This document shows positions 20,590-32,414 of a stretch of DNA of 64,000 nt, piece by piece. Origin of the DNA: Amylostereum areolatum (lineage: Eukaryota > Basidiomycota > Agaricomycetes > Russulales > Stereaceae). Both the position numbers and the translations under genes were made by a program. The stretch is from positions 124,001-188,000 of the forward strand of contig SAXG01000075.1 of NCBI GenBank assembly GCA_012932865.1, written 5' to 3'. Numbering within the stretch: position 1 is the stretch's first letter; every line of letters starts with the position of its first letter. Under the pieces are notes generated by a model. That model was not told where the DNA came from and did not search any database. It saw only the letters and a list, made by a program, of their open reading frames with translations.

Positions 20590-22036
20590 ACAGCTTCACT
20601 GCTTGACTCGGAGACACCACCTGAGAAGTCGCCTTTGAAGCTACTGAACTCAGTGGCATTACCTGGTACTTCACTGACAGAGACCAACACAACCTCACCA
20701 AAGCCGACTTCGACCTCATCGCCGCCTCCACCCTACCACCTGTCACCGACGAAGACTTCTCCGACCTCGACAAACCAATCATGGCTGCCCAGTGGGTCCG
20801 CACCGACCCCCAACCCCCTCTCCCCGCCGAACTTGCCAACTGCACCGAAATCGGTGGAACATGGAACATCGTCATCGGCCAAACTGGCTCTCCCATCCAA
20901 CACATGAATAACGGCACCGACAATGCATGGCTCATGGAAGTAAATGGCCAATGAGTTGCCATCCCTGCCGTACTTGTTGCCGCCCTCAACCTGCCACCCC
21001 CCACCGTCAACGTCACCGCCCCCCCATCACCGTCAACCCCCCTGCGGGCACTGTTAGTGCCCCAGCCGCTGCCGCCACCAGACCCCCTCGAAAGAAGGTC
21101 CATGCAAAAACCCCTGAAGGCTTCACTGGGAAGCGAGAGGACTTCAATGACTGGATGTGGTCATACGAGGAGTACATGCGAGCCGCCGAGGATGACCTCA
21201 TGACGGACAAGGACAAAGTACTCTTCATCCTCACCTACATGACAGGGGAGGCAGCACGCACCTAGAAGGCCGAGTACAAAGATGCGCACCTAGCCAATGG
21301 AGCCATGGTCACCTGGGTGGGCTTCCACAAGGTGCTCAAAGGCGCCTTCACCGATGTCAATGAGCAGCACCGTGCTGCGGTTGAACTGGACGGGTTCAAG
21401 CAGACGAAGGGTACCACCGCCCATGAATACTTTGCCAAGTTTGAACAACTGGCAAGGAAGGCTGGGTACTCCATGGTGCAGGACCCCATCCACCTCATGC
21501 AGCTGCTTAAGCACGACGTCTACTACCGGACCATCGACTCCATCTACGACAGCGGTCACATCTCTCAGAAATATGAGGACCTCAAAGAACACATTATCCT
21601 GATCGATGGTCTGCGGCAGGAGCGGGAGGACCTGAAAACCCAACGCAGTGGCCCCGTGCAGAACCAAAAATCCAAAGGACAAGGATCGTCCAATGTGCAG
21701 CAAGGGGGGCAGGTCCCATGGCGCTGCGATGGAACCAGCACGGTACATGGTAGCAAAGGACAGCCGATGGACGTCAACCGTGTCGACATTAAGGGCCGAT
21801 GCTTCCGCTGCGGACAGAATGGCCACCAGGTGCGGGACTGCAGGGTGGATGTAAAGAACATCCAAGACATGTGGGGGAGGGACCAGTACACGGAACCACC
21901 AAAGCGGGAGGCTCAAGCACAGATGTTCGAGACACCCACCATTTGGGCTAGGAGCCTGTCGGCTGAAGATCGGAAAAATGTGATGGACACGCTTCAAGCT
22001 CAGCCGAAGGTGGAAGAGAAGAAGGAGGGTTTTTGA
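20590..22036 (+). pseudogene. Element A Gag with CCHC zinc knuckle, interrupted
   Basis: The frame EDFNDWMWSYEEYMRAAEDD, KDKVLFILTYMTGEAART, stop (TAG 21263-21265, likely former TGG), KAEYKDAHLANGAM and TAHEYFAKFEQLARKAGY is a Gypsy Gag core. The knuckle CFRCGQNGHQVRDC (about 21800-21842) follows, and the ORF ends KVEEKKEGF-stop. Upstream, 20590-20960 shows shifted Gag-like frames (TEIGGTWNIVIGQTGSP). At least one stop and one frame change make it non-functional. Confidence 0.7.
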
Positions 22037-22680
22037 GGGGGCTGATGATGTACACGGCATCTGAAGCCCAAGTTTCTGTTTCTCACTCGTCTGGTTTTGT
22101 TGCACCTCGGTGGCCTGGTTCTTGTTTGCATACACGCAGTGTTGATTCAGACTGTACTACTACGGGGGATATTCCCATTATGACTTCTCTTACGGACTCT
22201 ATTGGTACGGGCACGCGTCCTGTTGTTATTTTAGATACTCAGGCTTCGATTTGTGAGCCTTCGGCTTTAGATACGGCATCGGTTTTGGCTTCAGTTTTGG
22301 ATACGGCTTTGAATATAGACTTGGTTTTGGTCATGGACCCCGTGGAGACAGGGACAACGCCGTGCGATGGAAGGGGCACAGCACCCAAATCATGTTATAT
22401 GGCACCTGGAATGGCTCAATGGACACTTTGACGCTTAAGGGAAGACAAACCCGAAAGCGCGATTGCAATCCTTCGCATCTGGACACACCATCGATGCCAC
22501 AACGAGGCTACTTATGAAGCCATCAAGGAGATAACTGGCATGGGAGACAAATTAGCATGCCAAGCTCTATTAGAGCTTGCCACTCTATCAGGAGAAATTG
22601 GCATGACTATATTGTACTACATCGCCTCTATAGTGACAGTAGTTTTGTTGGAAGGTACCCCTCTTTGTAGGAGTGTATAG
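22037..22680 (+). pseudogene. Unassigned reading frame after Gag, one TGA
   Basis: From a point just after the Gag stop, one frame is open to WTL, a TGA near 22430, then RLREDKPESAIAILRIWTHH, YEAIKEITGMGDKLACQALL and SGEIGMTILYYIASIV. The second part has a convincing coding look. It may be the far end of the element A Gag-Pol junction or part of an insertion. No family is recognised. Confidence 0.35.
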
Positions 22681-22979
22681 TAAGCCCTGGACCTTTAAAG
22701 TACTGTATAGTACCCATAGTTCTCACTCAGGCAATATAGTCACCAAAGTTCTCACCTAAGCCTTGTAGACACTCCTATGGAACACTCTATAGTCCTTATA
22801 CTATATATACTATATATACTATGTAGCATACAAAGCAGATAGAGACATGTAGTGAATGTAGCAGAATGTTCACTTTCTTTTGATTTTTGACTTGCTTTCA
22901 CACATGGATATGATTCAAAAATTATGATATTCAACTATATAAACCACATACAAAGCTATATCAGAAGGTAATTACAAGA

Positions 22980-23530
22980 GGACAAGATGAGATGTGACGA
23001 GATGCGGGAGTGGCGAGACGGCTGAGGAGCCTTGGATGGCCAGACGGGGACGACAAGACGGGAACGAGATGGGGGTGATGAGATGATGGTGAGACGGGGG
23101 GTGACAAGACGAGAATGAAACGGGGGCGACAAGACGAGATGAAAACGAGACAGGGGCGACAAGGGCTTGGGGCGAGGAGCGCTTGGGGTGCCAAGAGCTT
23201 GGGATGCCAAGGTTGAGGGGCGAAAGGATGGGAGGCAACAAAAGGATGGGGGGCGACGAGGCCAGGGGATACGAGGCGGGGAGAAGACAAGACGGGGGCG
23301 GGGGCGGCAACGAGACAGGGGCGGTGGCGGCTACGAGATGGGGGTGGCGACGAGACGGGGGTGGCGGCGGCTACGAGACGGGGGTGGCAGCAGCTACGAG
23401 ACGGGGGCGGTGACGAGACGGGGGTGGCGACGAGACGGGGGCGGCGGCAGCAACGAGACGGCGGAGGCAAGAAGAGGGTGGAGGATAAGAGGGCGGAGGA
23501 GAGGACAAGATGGTGAGACGTTAGAGGCAG
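22980..23530. repeat. G-rich minisatellite (GACGAGACGGGGGTGGCG-like units)
   Basis: Imperfect units of GACGAGACGGGGG, GGCGGCGGCTAC and GACAAGACG. Reads as the complementary-strand version of the repeat at 17974-18690. Confidence 0.85.
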
Positions 23531-23589
23531 GAAAGTTCTTTGATGCACTGGCAGCACCGTTCAAACTCCGCTGGAAACCGCCGAATGCG

Positions 23590-24180
23590 GCCACGTCGAC
23601 TTCATGACTTGCGTCTTTTCTTTCGCATGCAACACCCTTCGCCTACCTTCGCCGTCTCCCCGCCTTCGTTCTCATTTCCACGCCCACACTCTCCTTTCGC
23701 CCTGCATACCCATTTGACATTGACGCGCCATACCCGCTCAACACATGCGCGTCCTCCGCCCACTCCCACCGACACGCCTGCCAGCGCCTGTCCCCACCCC
23801 GTTGCCAACGCACCCATGCCAATGCACCTACGACCGTGCACCCAATGCACACTCTTGCACAGGCTTGAGAGGTACGCTTCCGGTCCGTCCCCCTCGCCCC
23901 ACCCCTCATGTTGCGCACAGCACGCACAGTACAGACGGTCGCAGCACCAACACACCCTTCTCGTCCTCTCATCACCACACCTGGTCCCGTACTACGTCTG
24001 CCCCACTTCCTCCCACACGTGCGAGCTCCCGCCCTCGTCTCCATGTTCCCATCACACTCCATGCCCCCGTCACACCCCATGCCCCCATCACACTCCATGC
24101 CCCCGTCACACCCCATGCGCGCGCATGCAATGCCGACGCCGACGGCCGCGTCACTGCTCTCAACGGCCATGTTGCCATGT
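23590..24180. repeat. C-rich low-complexity tract with CACACTCCATGCCCCCGT-type repeat
   Basis: C-rich sequence; around 24045-24120 a ~15-bp unit (CACTCCATGCCCCCGT / CACCCCATGCCCCCAT) is repeated about five times. Long ORFs here are compositional. Confidence 0.7.
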
Positions 24181-24487
24181 AGTAACCCTATGTATATCCA
24201 TTAGTAAAGAATAATAACATGTTGCATGACCCTACAAATGGTGTGATAAGAACAATATAATATATTATAAGCTTTAAGAACTATTATAGCACCTGCATAA
24301 CTATTTTGTACTACACAGTGTGGGCAGGCTCAATATAGTACTACATAATAAAAGGGGGTGTTGTGTTGACTACAAATCCCTACACAGGGCCTTATCTTAC
24401 TATGGGTACTATAGAGTGCAACAGAGGAGTAGTCAGGGGTCTATAGACCCACATAGTTACCATATCTGTTATATAGTGATGAGTTTT

Positions 24488-25326
24488 TCCTGATGTCCCA
24501 TGCAGTTCATATGCTCCTCAAGCGCTAAAGAACAAATGGTCATCCCCACACAACTTGTGGTAGATTCCAAGTGCATGGTCAAAGCTCTCGCACTCCTAGA
24601 CAGTGGTTGCACGGGTTCGTGTATCAACATGAAATTTGTACAGTACAATCATATCCCTACGCAACGCATAGCACGTCCAATACCAGTATGGAACACAGAC
24701 GGTACTCTCAATACAAGAGGACCCATCACGGAATATGTTACGCTCCGCCTGATTATCCAGGACCATGAGGAAAACATTAATCTCGCAGTCTCGAACCTGG
24801 GAGATATAGACCTGTTCATCGGACACAAATGGCTAAAACGATATAACCCTCACATCGACTGGAAATCAGGATCAATCAAATTCGACCAATGTCCTACTAG
24901 CTGCGCCCGGCCCCCTCCTCTGCTCAACATTGACGATGATGAAGAAGAGGAAGAAGAGCCCATCCACATAGAAAAAGATGAACAGCTATTCACTTTCGAC
25001 TGAGATGGTTACAAAGCGACATACCACATCCGGACCCATGCATCGGACATTGCAATCGAAGAACACGCAAAGAAAAAGGAACAGACCTTCTCGGAACGTG
25101 TCCCAGTTGCTTACCACAAATTCAAAGATGTCTTTGACAAGGACGACTTCAATAAGCTTCCTGAGTGACGCCCATGGAATCACGCTATTGAGCTAACCCC
25201 TAAATTCAAATCAGTCGATTGCAAAGTCTATCCCCTCACACTGGACGAACAAAAACAACTAGATGCCTTCTTAGAAGAAAACCTGAGATCTGGACGGATT
25301 CAGCCATCCAAATCCTCTATGGCCTC
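24488..25326 (+). pseudogene. Element A protease and RT start, truncated
   Basis: Reads LALLDSGCTGSCINMKF, the retropepsin active site with D-S-G intact, NLGDIDLFIGHKWLKRYNPHI and DWKSGSIKFDQCP. After a TGA at 25001-25003 come AYHKFKDVFDKDDFNKLPE, stop, [15 protein letters not shown] and [20 protein letters not shown]. This is the standard Gypsy approach to RT. The frame ends at QPSKSSMA exactly at the element B LTR. Confidence 0.75.
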
Positions 25327-25749
25327 TGTCACGGATCGCTCCATTTCTCTCTTCGTTTGCAGACCTCGTACACGCGACACGTCACGACACATGACTTTCC
25401 TTTGCAGCACATGCTCCAATGACGTCATTGCCCGGACTTCCAAACGGGGTTCCGCATCCTTATCTATGATGTCATCGCTCTGGACTCCCGTCCTCCACCC
25501 CATGACTCCTTTCTTATTGTTCCCCCCACTCGCACCACTATCGCATCGCATCGCATCATTGTTCCCACTTGTATATAAGGACAGTGTCTCTCTTCCCTTT
25601 TCCCTAGACTGTCCATCTCGTCATACGGTACTGTAGCGCACGTTGCACTACCCTAGGCCTGACACTCTCGAATCCATCTGTTCTCTCTTGCTCCTCCCAT
25701 CGTCGCGACTTAGGCGGTTCCATCGGTCTCATAAACTGCGTTTCTGACA
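25327..25749 (+). repeat. 5' LTR of element B
   Basis: 423 bp, TGTCACGGATCGCTCC to TTTCTGACA. TATA box TATATAAGG at 25572-25580; the likely transcript start TAGACTGTCCA lies at 25605-25615. Confidence 0.9.
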
Positions 25750-25751
25750 CC

Positions 25752-25762
25752 TGGACAGTCTA
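25752..25762 (+). promoter_or_regulatory. Self-priming primer-binding site of element B
   Basis: TGGACAGTCTA is the exact reverse complement of TAGACTGTCCA (25605-25615), which begins about 33 bp after the TATA box. An 11-nt match between the transcript 5' end and a site beside the LTR is the Tf1/sushi hallmark of primer formation without a tRNA. Confidence 0.75.
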
Positions 25763-25833
25763 CCCTACGCCTACCTTGCACCCCTTTCCCCTATACCTCC
25801 CTCGCCGTCTCTACGACGTTAAAAACCCCCACC

Positions 25834-26370
25834 TTGGAACCCACCGCCGAACCGATCTTTCTCACCTTCAATCTCCAAGCATTCAACCCCAATCGCAACG
25901 CCCCGTTCCCCTGGCCCCGAGCAAACGTGGCCACAGTAAATCGCATACGAGCTCTCGAACTCCTCTGTAGGGAACATACCTGGAAGGTCCACGGAGTCAA
26001 TTGCCGCATATACAAGTGGCGCTGGAATCACGATCACGGTAGGCAGACAATCCTCTGCCTCTACGCTCGTGTCGTTGCGTGCTTTGACGTAGATCGGAAC
26101 CGGTTTGAGTTCTCCATTCACTCCCCTACCTGGCACACCTGTTCCAACACCCATCTACCTCCATTGATCATCCGACACAACTTCCCTACCGTCTACAATT
26201 TCGCAATCCCCACACCGGAATCCACCCCGCCACCAGTCCTCCATCCCACTATCAAGGGCAAGACCCTCCGCCACCGTCACCTCGAACACAAGATCTGCCA
26301 GGCTGTAAAAGCCGGCTACCTCACCCAGAAACTCCTCGGTCGTCGCCCCGTCGTGGCCGACTTCTTCTAG
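25834..26370 (+). CDS. Element B leader ORF
   Basis: 178-residue open frame starting MEPTAEPIFLTFNLQAFN, with LLCREHTWKVHGVNCRIYKW, TILCLYARVVACFDVD, FEFSIHSPTWHTCSNTHLPP and LLGRRPVVADFF at the end. Related frames occur at the same place in C (50520-51070) and D, so this is a conserved element protein. It precedes gag and may be a Gag N-terminal domain; no enzymatic motif is visible. It is intact here, unlike gag-pol. Confidence 0.6.
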   Translation: MEPTAEPIFLTFNLQAFNPNRNAPFPWPRANVATVNRIRALELLCREHTWKVHGVNCRIYKWRWNHDHGRQTILCLYARVVACFDVDRNRFEFSIHSPTWHTCSNTHLPPLIIRHNFPTVYNFAIPTPESTPPPVLHPTIKGKTLRHRHLEHKICQAVKAGYLTQKLLGRRPVVADFF

Positions 26371-26399
26371 AACCATCGCTTCCCCCAAACTTCACCCAT

Positions 26400-27980
26400 C
26401 CCCCTACCCCCGTGTTTCCCCTGGGTATCTTCCGCGACTATTGTCCATACGAGTACTCCGTCCTCACCTCCCTAGACACCAAGAGACCAGTATATTGGGC
26501 CCACAACCCTCCCGAAGAAAGCAGACAAGACTGGTACTTTCAAGGAGGCAACTATCTCACAGACAAAGACTTTGATCTTGCAACCGACGTCCTTGCTGCC
26601 TTCATCGACCCACCAGCATCCTCTTCCCCACCGCCCCGCCGATCCACCGTCCTCCTCCCTCCCAGGGGATTCAAGTTCGATAGTGTCACCAGGAAGTGGT
26701 ACGCGTATTGATGGAACCGGCAAGGAACACCAGGGTGCACAGTAGTTGAGTGGCAACCCTCTAGTGCAAACCCTGTTCAGGATCTCTGGTTTTGGAGACA
26801 CAACCAGGAACTCGTCACACTCCTCGAATTCCAAGTCGCACATGAAGTCCAAATCGAGCTCGACGAAGCTGAAGAACATTGCAAGGGACTCCGACGCCAA
26901 CAAGCAGAAGCCTTCACCCGATCCCTCGACATCACCCTCCCCGCTGACAAAATGTCTGATTAAGAAACCAAACCCTCGACCGCCTCCAAGTGCGAGATCG
27001 GCCCCAAGCCGAAGCCTTTCAAAGGCGATAGACGCGATACCCTCTGGTTCTCCCTCGAGCTCCGCATGTTCCTGCGTGTTAACAAAGATATTTATGCCAC
27101 AGATGACGTGAAGATGATGCTCCTCCTCAGCCTGATGGAGGGAGACACGGCAAACTCCTGGGCCACGCACCGCCGCATGGAGCTCTTTGCCGACGAGGAC
27201 AAGAAGGAAGAAGCCGAGGACTCTGGTGAAATACCTCCAAAGCTCCATTACAGCACCTACAAGGAGCTTTCGGATAGGTTTGGTCGAGACTTCATACCCA
27301 TCAAACCAAAGATGGAGGCCCAGCGTAAGATCAACGAGCTCACAATGACTACTCGGGATGTCACTGACTTCATCACCGAGTTTGAACTGCTGGCAACTAT
27401 GACGGAATACGACGAGGAAGCGCTGATCCACTTCTTCAAGAAAGGACTGCAGCGAGAACTCGGCAAGCAGGTGGCCCGGTCGTACCCATTCCCCACTGAC
27501 CTCGCGGAGTGGAAGGAGCGCGCCCGCCGCATCAACCACCAATGGCTCGAAGAGAACCCGGAGAGGAAGAGCAGTCAGTCCAAGAAGGCTGTCGCGCTCA
27601 CCTCGAACGGTTCGGCCAACAACTCCTCGTCACGCCGAGTCGGCGCCTTCACCAACACCTCGACCCGCCCTGCGAAGCTGACAGATGACGAGCGCGCAAA
27701 GATGATGCGTGAGGGCAGGTGCTTCATGTGTCGACAGGCTGGTCACGTCTCCCGCGACTGCCCCAACCGCGACTCGAGCGCGCGACGGGTGGGCGCAGTG
27801 GAGACTGGATCTAAGGCCCCCCCCCCACTGACGAGCATGGCTCCACCCACTGCAAAAGCAGCTCCCGACCCGTCCAAAACCATCGCGGCGATCACTCGCC
27901 AGCTGAAGGATCTGGACGCGGAAGGCAAGGAGCAGGCAGTAGCGCTGTTGAAGGACATCCTGGAATCGCAGGATTTTTGA
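26400..27980 (+). pseudogene. Element B Gag with CCHC knuckle
   Basis: A first part (26412-26711) reads IFRDYCPYEYSVLTSLDTKR to SVTRKWYAY then a stop. A second reads HNQELVTLLEFQVAHEVQ, IELDEAEEHCKGLRRQQAEA and ITLPADKMSD, then a stop. From 27066 an open frame gives the Gag core (LLLSLMEGDTANSWATHRRM, VTDFITEFELLATMTEYDEE, IHFFKKGLQRELGKQVARSY), the knuckle CFMCRQAGHVSRDC and an end at ESQDF-TGA. Element C keeps a similar core intact from 51752, showing what was lost. Confidence 0.75.
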
Positions 27981-30900
27981 AACGCCCCCCAGTTGCGTCG
28001 TCTGGTGGAGGCAAAGGACTTTTGGTATCATCGTCGAATTGTTTTGCTGTATTATCATCCATGCATACCTGTGAGCAATCATATCCCCCGTGTTTGTATC
28101 TGTCTACTGTCACCAAGAACAGGCAAACACCATCGATCACGCTCAAGGTCAAGCTGATCGGACGAGTTACCAAAAGAGAAATCGACGCAGACACACTGCT
28201 TAATAGCGGCGCAGAAGGAATCATCCTGAACCGAAGCTTTGTTGAACGCAAGAAGCTTACCACAAGAAGACTAGAAAACCCGTTCCCCGTGCGTAACGTG
28301 GACCGCACCGAGAACATCATGGGCTGGGTACGTGACACAACGACCCAGCGGATCCGGATATACTCGCAAGATTCAAAGGCATACCATGAGGAAGAAGCTG
28401 AGTTCTTCATCACCGACATTGGCGATCATAACATGATCCTTGGAACAGACTGGCTCGACGAGCACAATCCCACCATAGACTGGCAACGAGACCGCGTTGA
28501 CATGCTCCGCTGCCCTCCCTCATGCACTCTGTCCAAACCTCCTGTGACAAACCTCGCAACCAAGCCACGGAAACCATCATCAATCCAATCACAGCGTAAG
28601 GTTGAAGCAGGTAAAACCCTGAGGACACCTCTTGTTCTGGACGATCCCTTTCCAGAGCCGACATATGTGTCCTGGACCCCACTCCCCACCTATGTCATTC
28701 CTGCACGCAGAGTCAAAGGTGTTCGCGTTCGCACAGTCCATTGCTCCCCTCTACCTGCACGACTCTTCACTGAAGATGACAACGAGCGGCCCATGGTATT
28801 CCGAGACTGGGAGATCAATGGACTACGCCGCGCTGGAATCCTCCCTGAAACCGATGGTCCTAATCCAGATGCAGTACCCATCCGCGCGGGCTTTACAAAA
28901 GCGCAGGAGCTTGCAGAGCATTCAAAAGAGAATGCACGCCCGCAAACCTTCGAAGACTTAGTCCCCCCTCTGTACCACGACTTCGTGTCGGTATTTGACA
29001 AGAAAACCTCCGAGCGACTTCCTGACCGACGACCATGGGACCATGCTATCGACATGAAAGATGGCTTTGAACCCAAACCGTGCAAAATCTACCCCCTCTC
29101 ACCTTCCGAGCAGATCGAACTCGACACCTTCCTCGACAACCACCTGAAGAAGGGCTATATCCGCCCATCAAAGTCACCTCAGGCGAGTCCGTTCTTCTTT
29201 GTGAAGAAAAAGGATGGAAAGCTGCATCCTGTACAGGACTATCGAGAATTAAACAAGGGCACTGTCAAGAATAAATACCCCTTGCCACTGATCTCTGAAA
29301 TCGTCGACCGTCTCAAATGTGCAAAGATCTTCTCAAAGATGGATGTTCGCTGGGGCTACAACAATGTCCGCATCAAGGAAGGCGACAAGTGGAAGGCTGC
29401 GTTCAAGACGAATCGCGGTCTCTTTGAACCTACGGTGATGTTTTTCGGACTTATGAACTCCCCTGCGACATTTTAGACAATGATGAATGAACTGTTCAAG
29501 GATCTCATTGACTCGGGCAAGGTTATTATCTACATGGACGACATCTTGGTGTTCACTCGCACCATGGATGAACACCGTGCCATAGTGCGACAGGTTCTGC
29601 AATGTTTGCAAGACAACGACCTCTTCCTCAAACCAGAGAAATGCGTCTTTGAGCAAGACTCCATTGAATACCTCGGACTCATCATCTCGCACGACAAGAT
29701 CACCATGGACCCCATCAAGGTAGCAGGTATGCAGGACTGGCCAACACCACGAACGGTCAAAGATGTGCAATCCTTCCTCGGCTTTGGCAACTTCTACCGA
29801 CGTTTCATCAAGGACTTCTCCAAGGTTGCACGACCCCTATTTGAGCTGACAAAGAAGGACTGCACATGGGACTGGTCGACGGACTGCCAAACTGCGTTTG
29901 ACGCACTGAAAGCTGTGTTTACTTCCTCCCCCGTCTTGGTCATGCCTGACCCAAAGAAGCCTTACCTCGTTGAAGTCGACGCCTCGGACTTTGCTACTGG
30001 AGGTATACTCTCGCAGAAAGGCAACGGCGGTCACTGGCGTCCAGTGGCGTATCTGTCCAAGGCCCTATCGGAACCGGAACACATCTACGACATCTACGAC
30101 AAGGAGCTACTTGTGATCATCTGTGCGCTCGAAGCCTGGCACCACTACCTCGAAGGCGCCCCCGACACCGTTGAAATCTGGACAGATCACAAGAACCTGG
30201 AGCACTTCAAGACAGCACAGAAGCTGAGCCGCCGACAGGCACATTGGGCTCTATTCCTCACTTGATTTGACTTCTCGCTCGTTCACAAACCAGGAATATC
30301 CCATCGCCCGGATCCAATGTCTCGACGACCCGATCACAAGGATGGTGTTGAAAACGACAACAAGGAGCGCGTCTTGCTTGACCCCAAGTACTTCCAGGTA
30401 CGCGCAACAAGGCCAGGAGCAGTAACCTCCCTCGGCGATGTCGAACTCCGACGACGTATCCGTGACTGCAAAACCAAGGACATCGAGGTTGTTCAAGCCC
30501 TGGACGCCATCTTATGAAACGGACAACGTACGCTTGTCAAGAATCTCCAGGAATGGAACTACAAAGAAGGCCTAGTCTTGTTCAGGGGGAAGGTATACAT
30601 CCCTGCAGATGACGAGTTGCGACGTGACATTGTCAAAATGTACCATGAATCGCCCCTGGCTGGACACCCTGGTCGTTTTAAGACCTACAAACTTGTGAGT
30701 CGCGAATACTGGTGGCCCGGCATGTCTGTCTTTGTCTGCGACTTTGTCGTAGGATGTGCAACCCGTCAGTCGACGAAGACACAGAGAAGCTGACCCCACA
30801 TCAACATGATCCCAAACGAGGTACCCGATCAACCATTCGGCGTCATCTCCACCGACTTCATTATCAAACTCCCTGACTGCGAAGGCTATAATGCCGTCAA

Positions 30901-32059
30901 TGTCGTAGTCGATCGCCTCACCAAGATGGTGGTTACCACCCCATGCACAACAAAGATCACCAGCGATGGCACGGCCGACATCCTCTTTGACAAGGTATAT
31001 CGACACTATGGCTTAGCAGACAAGATCATCTCGGATCGTGGACCCCAATTTGCTGGACAGGTGATGCGTACACTCAATAAGAAGCTCGGGATCAAGTCCG
31101 CTCTCAGCACGGCGTATCACCCCCCGACAGACGGCCAGACTGAACGTGAAAACCAGAACCTCAAACAGTTCCTGCGAGTATTCTGCAACTACCAACAAGA
31201 TGACTGGGTGAAGTGGTTGCCCTTCTTCGAGTTTTCTCACAACTCTTGCACCCATGCAGCTACTGGAAAGGCTCCCTTTGAAGTCCTCTACGGTTTCCTC
31301 CCGAAGATGTACCCATCTGTAAATCCGTTCTCAAAGGTCCCTGCAGTTGAAGAACACCTCCGTCAACTTGAAGAAGTCCGACAGGAGATCAAGGCCAGCC
31401 TCACCCTCGCATCGGACTTGATGAAGCACTACAATGGCGACACGGTCAGCAAGTCAACACAGTTTGCCGTCAGAGACAAAGTATGGCTAGAAGGCAAGAA
31501 TCTGAAGATGACGAGACCGAAAGCTAAGCTCGCTGCCAAACGATTCAGACCCTTCGAGATCGTTGACGTCATTAGCCCAGTAAACTACCGCCTGAAGCTG
31601 CCGAAGACGTGGAGAATCCACCCGGTCTTCCATGCTTCGCTGCTCACCGCGTACAAGGAGACAACGGCACATGATGAACAACCGCCACCCGACCTCATTG
31701 ACGACGAAGAAGAATATGACGTTGAAGACATCATCAACTCGAAGCCGACCTGCAACAAGAAAGGCATACAATACCTCGTCAAGTGGGCAGGCTATCCTGA
31801 CTCCGAGAATACCTGGCTCCCTCGCTCCTTGCTCTCAAAGGTCACCAACATGATTGACGCCTTCCACAAACGCCATCCAAATGTGCCCCGCCCTGTGCGT
31901 TCCCTCGGCATCTCCTTTGACGATTTCCTCGCATCTACCCTTGCAGATGACATTGCGCTCCAGGTGAAAGCGCATCTTAAAGGGGGGGTAATGTCACAGA
32001 TCGCTCCATTTCTCTCCTCGTTTGCAGACCTCGTACACGCGACACGTCACGGCACATGA
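27977..32059 (+). pseudogene. Element B Pol: protease, RT, RNase H, integrase, chromodomain
   Basis: Domain order: protease (LLNSGAEGIIL, where C has LLDSGAEG, so the catalytic Asp is changed), RT with YMDDILVF near 29530, RNase H (VEVDASDFATGG, IWTDHKNLEHF), integrase (GHPGRFKTYKL..EYWWPGM; HHCC finger has CATR instead of CxxC; ISTDFI and SDRGPQF with the downstream E), and C-terminal chromodomain (YDVEDIINSKP..GIQYLVKWAGYPDSENTWLP). In-frame stops: TAG 29474-29476, TGA 30263-30265, TGA 30515-30517, TGA 30791-30793. Three fit CGA-to-TGA and one CAG-to-TAG. The chromodomain places it in the chromoviruses. Confidence 0.85.
31978..31991 (+). promoter_or_regulatory. Polypurine tract of element B
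   Basis: TTAAAGGGGGGGTA directly before the 3' LTR; the equivalent AAAGAGGGGGTAA precedes the 3' LTR of C. It would prime plus-strand DNA synthesis. Confidence 0.65.
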
Positions 32060-32414
32060 TTTGCCTTCACATCACATGCTTCAACGACATCATTGCCCGG
32101 ACTTCCGAGCGGGGTTCTGCATCCTTATCTATGACATCATCGATCCGGACTTCCGACCTCCACCCCATGACTCCTTTCTTATTGTTCCCCCCTGCTCGCA
32201 CCACTATTGCATCGCATCGCACCATTGTTCCCACTTGTATATAAGGACAGTGTTTCTCTTTCCTTTTCCCTAGACTGTCTATCTCGTCATACGGTACTGT
32301 AGCTTGCACTGCACTACCCTAGACCCGGCACTCTCGAATCCATTTGTTTCCTTCGCTCCTCCCATCGTCGCGACTTAGGCGGTTCCTTCGGTCTCATAAA
32401 CTGCGTTTCTGACA
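31992..32414 (+). repeat. 3' LTR of element B
   Basis: 423 bp, TGTCACAGATCGCTCC to TTTCTGACA, aligned end to end with 25327-25749 but with many C/T and A/G differences. Confidence 0.9.

Larger units (their letters stand above)
22690..24485. other. ~1.8-kb non-coding insertion-like block inside element A
   Basis: Lies between the Gag and protease parts of element A. It has AT-rich ends with repeated TATATAC and TATAG motifs, and a centre that is first G-rich (22980-23530) then C-rich (23590-24180). Open frames in the centre are low complexity. The block has no counterpart in elements B and C; exact borders and TSD were not identified. Confidence 0.5.
19091..25326 (+). mobile_element. Ty3/Gypsy retrotransposon A, 5' part, truncated within RT
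   Basis: Contains a 5' LTR, a self-complementary primer-binding site, a leader ORF, gag with a CCHC knuckle, protease and the first RT residues. It stops at KSSMA where the LTR of element B begins (25327). The inverted relative at 35556-36869 shares LTR, leader and first ORF. The body between gag and protease contains about 2 kb of extra sequence. No 3' LTR of this family is present, so the element is dead. Confidence 0.8.
25327..32414 (+). mobile_element. Ty3/Gypsy chromovirus B (two LTRs, decayed)
   Basis: 7,088 bp bounded by 423-bp LTRs that start TGTCAC and end TGACA. Order is LTR, primer-binding site, leader ORF, gag, protease-RT-RNaseH-integrase-chromodomain, purine tract, LTR. The LTRs differ at several percent of sites, so it is not young. 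Five bases on either side (GCCTC left, CAACC right) do not match: the left flank is element A RT and the right flank is the gag of inverted element D. Confidence 0.9.

Noticed and set aside
23167..24214. Glycine/arginine-rich and proline-rich ORFs in the element A block
   Set aside because: Simple-repeat translations without recognisable domains.
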